The notes under the pieces are model-generated. The model did not search any database and was not told the origin of the DNA. It was given only the letters and a program-made list of their open reading frames with translations. From Acidobacteriota bacterium (lineage in GTDB: Bacteria; Acidobacteriota; Thermoanaerobaculia; UBA5066), in NCBI GenBank assembly GCA_016716715.1, contig JADJVE010000019.1:62001-126000 (forward strand): 64,000 bases of DNA, written 5' to 3'. Positions within the stretch are counted from its first letter, which is position 1. The number at the start of each line of letters is the position of its first letter. A program made the position numbers and the translations under genes. This document shows, piece by piece, positions 62,257 to 64,000 of this stretch.

Positions 62257-62927
62257 GCTTCGTCCCGGCCGAGCATCCCACGCCTGAAGGCCAGCGACAC
62301 CGCCTCGACCTGACTGTGCACGTCCAGCCGCCGGAGCAGGTGCTGGACGTGATTGCGGACCGTTGCGTGCGAGAGCCCGAGGCGGGCCGCGATGTTGATC
62401 GAGCCGTATCCGCCGGCGAGGAGCTCGAGGATCTGCTGCTCGCGGGGCGAGAGCGTGATGGTCTCCTCCGGGGGGCCGGCGATGGGCTCGGCCGGCGCCG
62501 CGACGACGGACCTGATGCTGGCGAGCATCGCGTCGAGAGCGGCGCCGTCGCCGTTCTCGAAAACGTGAACGAGGCTGCGGTAGGCGTCTCCCGGCGAGGG
62601 GAGCGCGATCGTGCGCGTGACGAGCCGCAGAGCCGTACCGTCCCGCTTCCGCACGTCCATCACGAACGGCGCCGGAGCCTCCCCGCGCGAGGAGGCGACC
62701 GCGACGCCGCAGTCCCGGAAGCAGCAGACGTTCCCGAAGACGTCGTGCCCCGCGAAGACGTCGTAGCATTTCTTGCCCAGCGCCTCGCGGGACGTCCAGC
62801 CGAGGAGCTCGCGCGCGCCGTCGTTCCAGAAGACGATGCGGTGGCGGCGGTCGATGCCGCACGCCGCCGCACGTGCTTCGGCGATGAGCTCGAGGGCGTC
62901 GTCGATGCGGGCCGCGGCGGTTCTCAT
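62223..62927 (-). CDS. PAS-LuxR transcription regulator
   Basis: A 234-residue regulator. PAS domain (about 15-120) with GIDRRHRIVFWNDGARELLG and a Cys-rich loop, GKKCYDVFAGHDVFGNVCCF, ending FRDC; such loops in PAS-LuxR proteins may hold iron-sulfur or zinc. A linker leads to a LuxR helix-turn-helix (about 158-222) with LSPREQQILELLAGGYGSIN and LSHATVRNHVQHLLRRLDVH. ATG at 62927 is preferred to the ATG two codons before. It ends in 11 residues (AGGDGRSRTDE) read antisense through tRNA-Cys, which suggests that the natural stop was lost or that the annotated tail is not conserved. No phosphorylation domain is present, so the PAS domain is the likely sensor. Confidence 0.85.
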   Translation of the reverse strand: MRTAAARIDDALELIAEARAAACGIDRRHRIVFWNDGARELLGWTSREALGKKCYDVFAGHDVFGNVCCFRDCGVAVASSRGEAPAPFVMDVRKRDGTALRLVTRTIALPSPGDAYRSLVHVFENGDGAALDAMLASIRSVVAAPAEPIAGPPEETITLSPREQQILELLAGGYGSINIAARLGLSHATVRNHVQHLLRRLDVHSQVEAVSLAFRRGMLGRDEAGGDGRSRTDE

Positions 62928-63003
62928 GGGCAATTGAGACTCAATTTGACCGTGCGCCGGGCCGGTGTCAAGGCGATTCCATCCCCGTCGTAAGCTTGAT
63001 TCC

Positions 63004-63091
63004 GCCGGAGTGGCGGAATGGCAGACGCAGGGGACTTAAAATCCCCGGACTCGCAAGGGTCGTGAGGGTTCGAGCCCCTCCTCCGGTACCA
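63004..63091 (+). tRNA. tRNA-Leu (anticodon TAA)
   Basis: A complete class II tRNA with encoded CCA: acceptor GCCGGAG/CTCCGGT, anticodon stem GGGGA/TCCCC around CTTAAAA, a long variable arm (CTCGCAAGGGTCGTGAG), T arm with GTTCGAGCC. TAA reads UUA, a rare codon at this GC content. rnc starts ten bases after it. Confidence 0.95.
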
Positions 63092-63100
63092 CGAGACGAC

Positions 63101-63826
63101 ATGACCGAAAGCCCTCACCCGACCCGCGAGAACGAGCTCGACGCCGTGGAGCGGGTCCTGGGGCGGCGCTTTCGCGACAGGCGGCTCCTGGTCCGCGCGC
63201 TCACGCATTCCTCCTTCGCGAACGACGACGCGGACGCCGAGGACAACGAGACGCTCGAGTTCCTGGGTGACAGCGTCCTGAACTACCTCGTCTCCGAGAT
63301 GCTCTTCGACGCGTTCCCGCTCGAGACCGAGGGCACGCTGTCGAAGGCGCGGTCCGTTCTCGTATCGGAAAACCACTTCGCGTACCTCGCGCGCCGGATG
63401 GACCTGGGCGCCGCGCTCCGGCTGTCGCCGGGAGAGGAGCGCGCCGGCGGGAGGAACCGCGACGCGCGGCTCGCGGACGCATTCGAAGCCGTCTTCGCGG
63501 CGCTCGCGCTGGACGCCGGCCTCGACGAGGCACGGTCCTTCGCGCGGAGGATCTTCGAGGAGGACATCGTGGCGCTCGACCTCGGCGGTCTCCACCGTCG
63601 GGATCCCAAGACCGCGCTTCAGGAGCGCGCGCAGGGAGAGGGGCTGCCACTTCCTCTCTACCGTCTCGTGGAGGAGTCCGGCCCGGCGCACGAAAGGCGC
63701 TTCGTCTACGAGGTGGCCTTCGGAGAATCCCTGAGAGCGATCGGCGAAGGGAGTTCCAAGAAGGAAGCGCAGAGCCGGGCGGCCGACGCCATGCTCGAGC
63801 GGCTCAGCGGGTCAGGTCCGCCTTGA
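63101..63826 (+). CDS. rnc: Ribonuclease III
   Basis: A 241-residue enzyme that cuts double-stranded RNA, including rRNA precursors. The catalytic domain has LVRALTHSSFAND, the signature NETLEFLGDSVLNYLVSEML (about 40-60) and a later LADAFEAVFAALALDAG (Asp and Glu metal ligands, about 124-140). The dsRNA-binding domain is DPKTALQERAQGEGLPLPLY to SSKKEAQSRAADAMLERL (about 165-234). ATG at 63101 is chosen since the upstream codons fall inside the tRNA-Leu gene. The 3' end overlaps the convergent thioredoxin-like gene by 23 bases. Confidence 0.95.
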   Translation: MTESPHPTRENELDAVERVLGRRFRDRRLLVRALTHSSFANDDADAEDNETLEFLGDSVLNYLVSEMLFDAFPLETEGTLSKARSVLVSENHFAYLARRMDLGAALRLSPGEERAGGRNRDARLADAFEAVFAALALDAGLDEARSFARRIFEEDIVALDLGGLHRRDPKTALQERAQGEGLPLPLYRLVEESGPAHERRFVYEVAFGESLRAIGEGSSKKEAQSRAADAMLERLSGSGPP

Positions 63827-64000
63827 GCAGCACCCAGCCCTCGAGCGCCTTCTGCACCCGGGCGTCCGTGAAGGTCTTGTGGTCGAGCTCCTTGCACGGC
63901 AGACACCAGTCCGCGTAGAAGTCGATCATCACGGGCTTGCCGGCGGCCTTCGCCGCGGCGACCGCCGCGTCGGAGTAGGGCGTGAACTTCAGCTCGGCGC
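63804..64000 (-). CDS. Thioredoxin-fold protein, C-terminal part (DsbD-like)
   Basis: The last 64 codons of a gene that begins beyond the window: FTPYSDAAVAAAKAAGKPVM, then FYADWCLPCKELD with a CLPC redox pair, and TFTDARVQKALEGWVLLKAD. This is the periplasmic thioredoxin-7 domain seen at the C-terminus of the electron-transfer protein DsbD. It stops at LTR, about 40-50 residues before the end of a normal DsbD domain (the GPPT-like loop is absent). The stop lies in the overlap with rnc, so truncation or a frameshift in this tail is likely. The first part is unseen. Confidence 0.7.
   Translation of the reverse strand, partial: AELKFTPYSDAAVAAAKAAGKPVMIDFYADWCLPCKELDHKTFTDARVQKALEGWVLLKADLTR

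Overview
The window is chromosomal DNA of a high-GC (roughly 70%) bacterium. Codons end mostly in C or G, and Leu is mostly CTC. Several features point to Acidobacteriota, possibly a Thermoanaerobaculia-like lineage: an Oar-like TonB receptor with a carboxypeptidase-type N-terminal domain, a short exosortase with its partner, a zinc-ribbon Ser/Thr kinase, and a carbamoyltransferase/SxtJ/DUF5989 cassette. This assignment is inference; no rRNA is present. I see no prophage, insertion sequence or CRISPR array.

Layout. 0-5.4 kb: end of a histone-deacetylase-family gene, a secreted Ig-repeat protein, exosortase plus partner, a RelE-type toxin-antitoxin pair, and a badly frameshifted S41 (CtpA-like) protease. 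5.5-10.6 kb: tatA, tatC, an MFS exporter, a secreted unknown, a Cys/Met-metabolism PLP enzyme, and a nucleotidyltransferase with a small partner. 10.6-19.2 kb: a RapA-like helicase and a 2,032-residue alpha-2-macroglobulin. 19.2-26.4 kb, all on the minus strand: glycosyltransferase, UPF0104 membrane protein, DUF885 peptidase, then an overlapping gene string (nucleotidyltransferase, Cys/Gly-tailed membrane protein, DUF692 oxidase, 73-aa protein, GNAT). 26.4-31.1 kb: LysM protein, lipoprotein, D,D-dipeptidase, hotdog protein, and the kinase.

31.2-41.3 kb is a classic translation and RNA block: two tRNA-Val, thrS-infC-rpmI-rplT-pheS-pheT, a ZapB-like protein, zapA, a 6S-like RNA, rny and ymdB. 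41.3-49.0 kb: GT87, Trm112-like protein, O-antigen ligase, xseA-xseB-ispA, and the carbamoyltransferase cassette. 49.0-64.0 kb: glutamate dehydrogenase, cupin, TonB receptor, acyl-CoA dehydrogenase, a GT39-like protein, katG (codon use unlike its neighbours), APC permease-pfkA, tRNA-Cys, a PAS-LuxR regulator, tRNA-Leu, rnc, and a thioredoxin-like end.

Two signals stand out. First, a short AT-rich motif (core GATTTCTTNGAAAGGTAAGA) recurs about 23 times between 2 and 48 kb, inside genes and between them. Copies often sit as pairs 60-240 bp apart, usually in inverted orientation. Second, the overlapping operon around DUF692 pairs a multinuclear iron oxidase with a membrane protein that ends in a Cys/Gly-rich tail, a plausible unstudied peptide-modification system. 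Several single-base frameshifts, including one in the essential gene rplT, suggest that some apparent pseudogenes are sequence errors.
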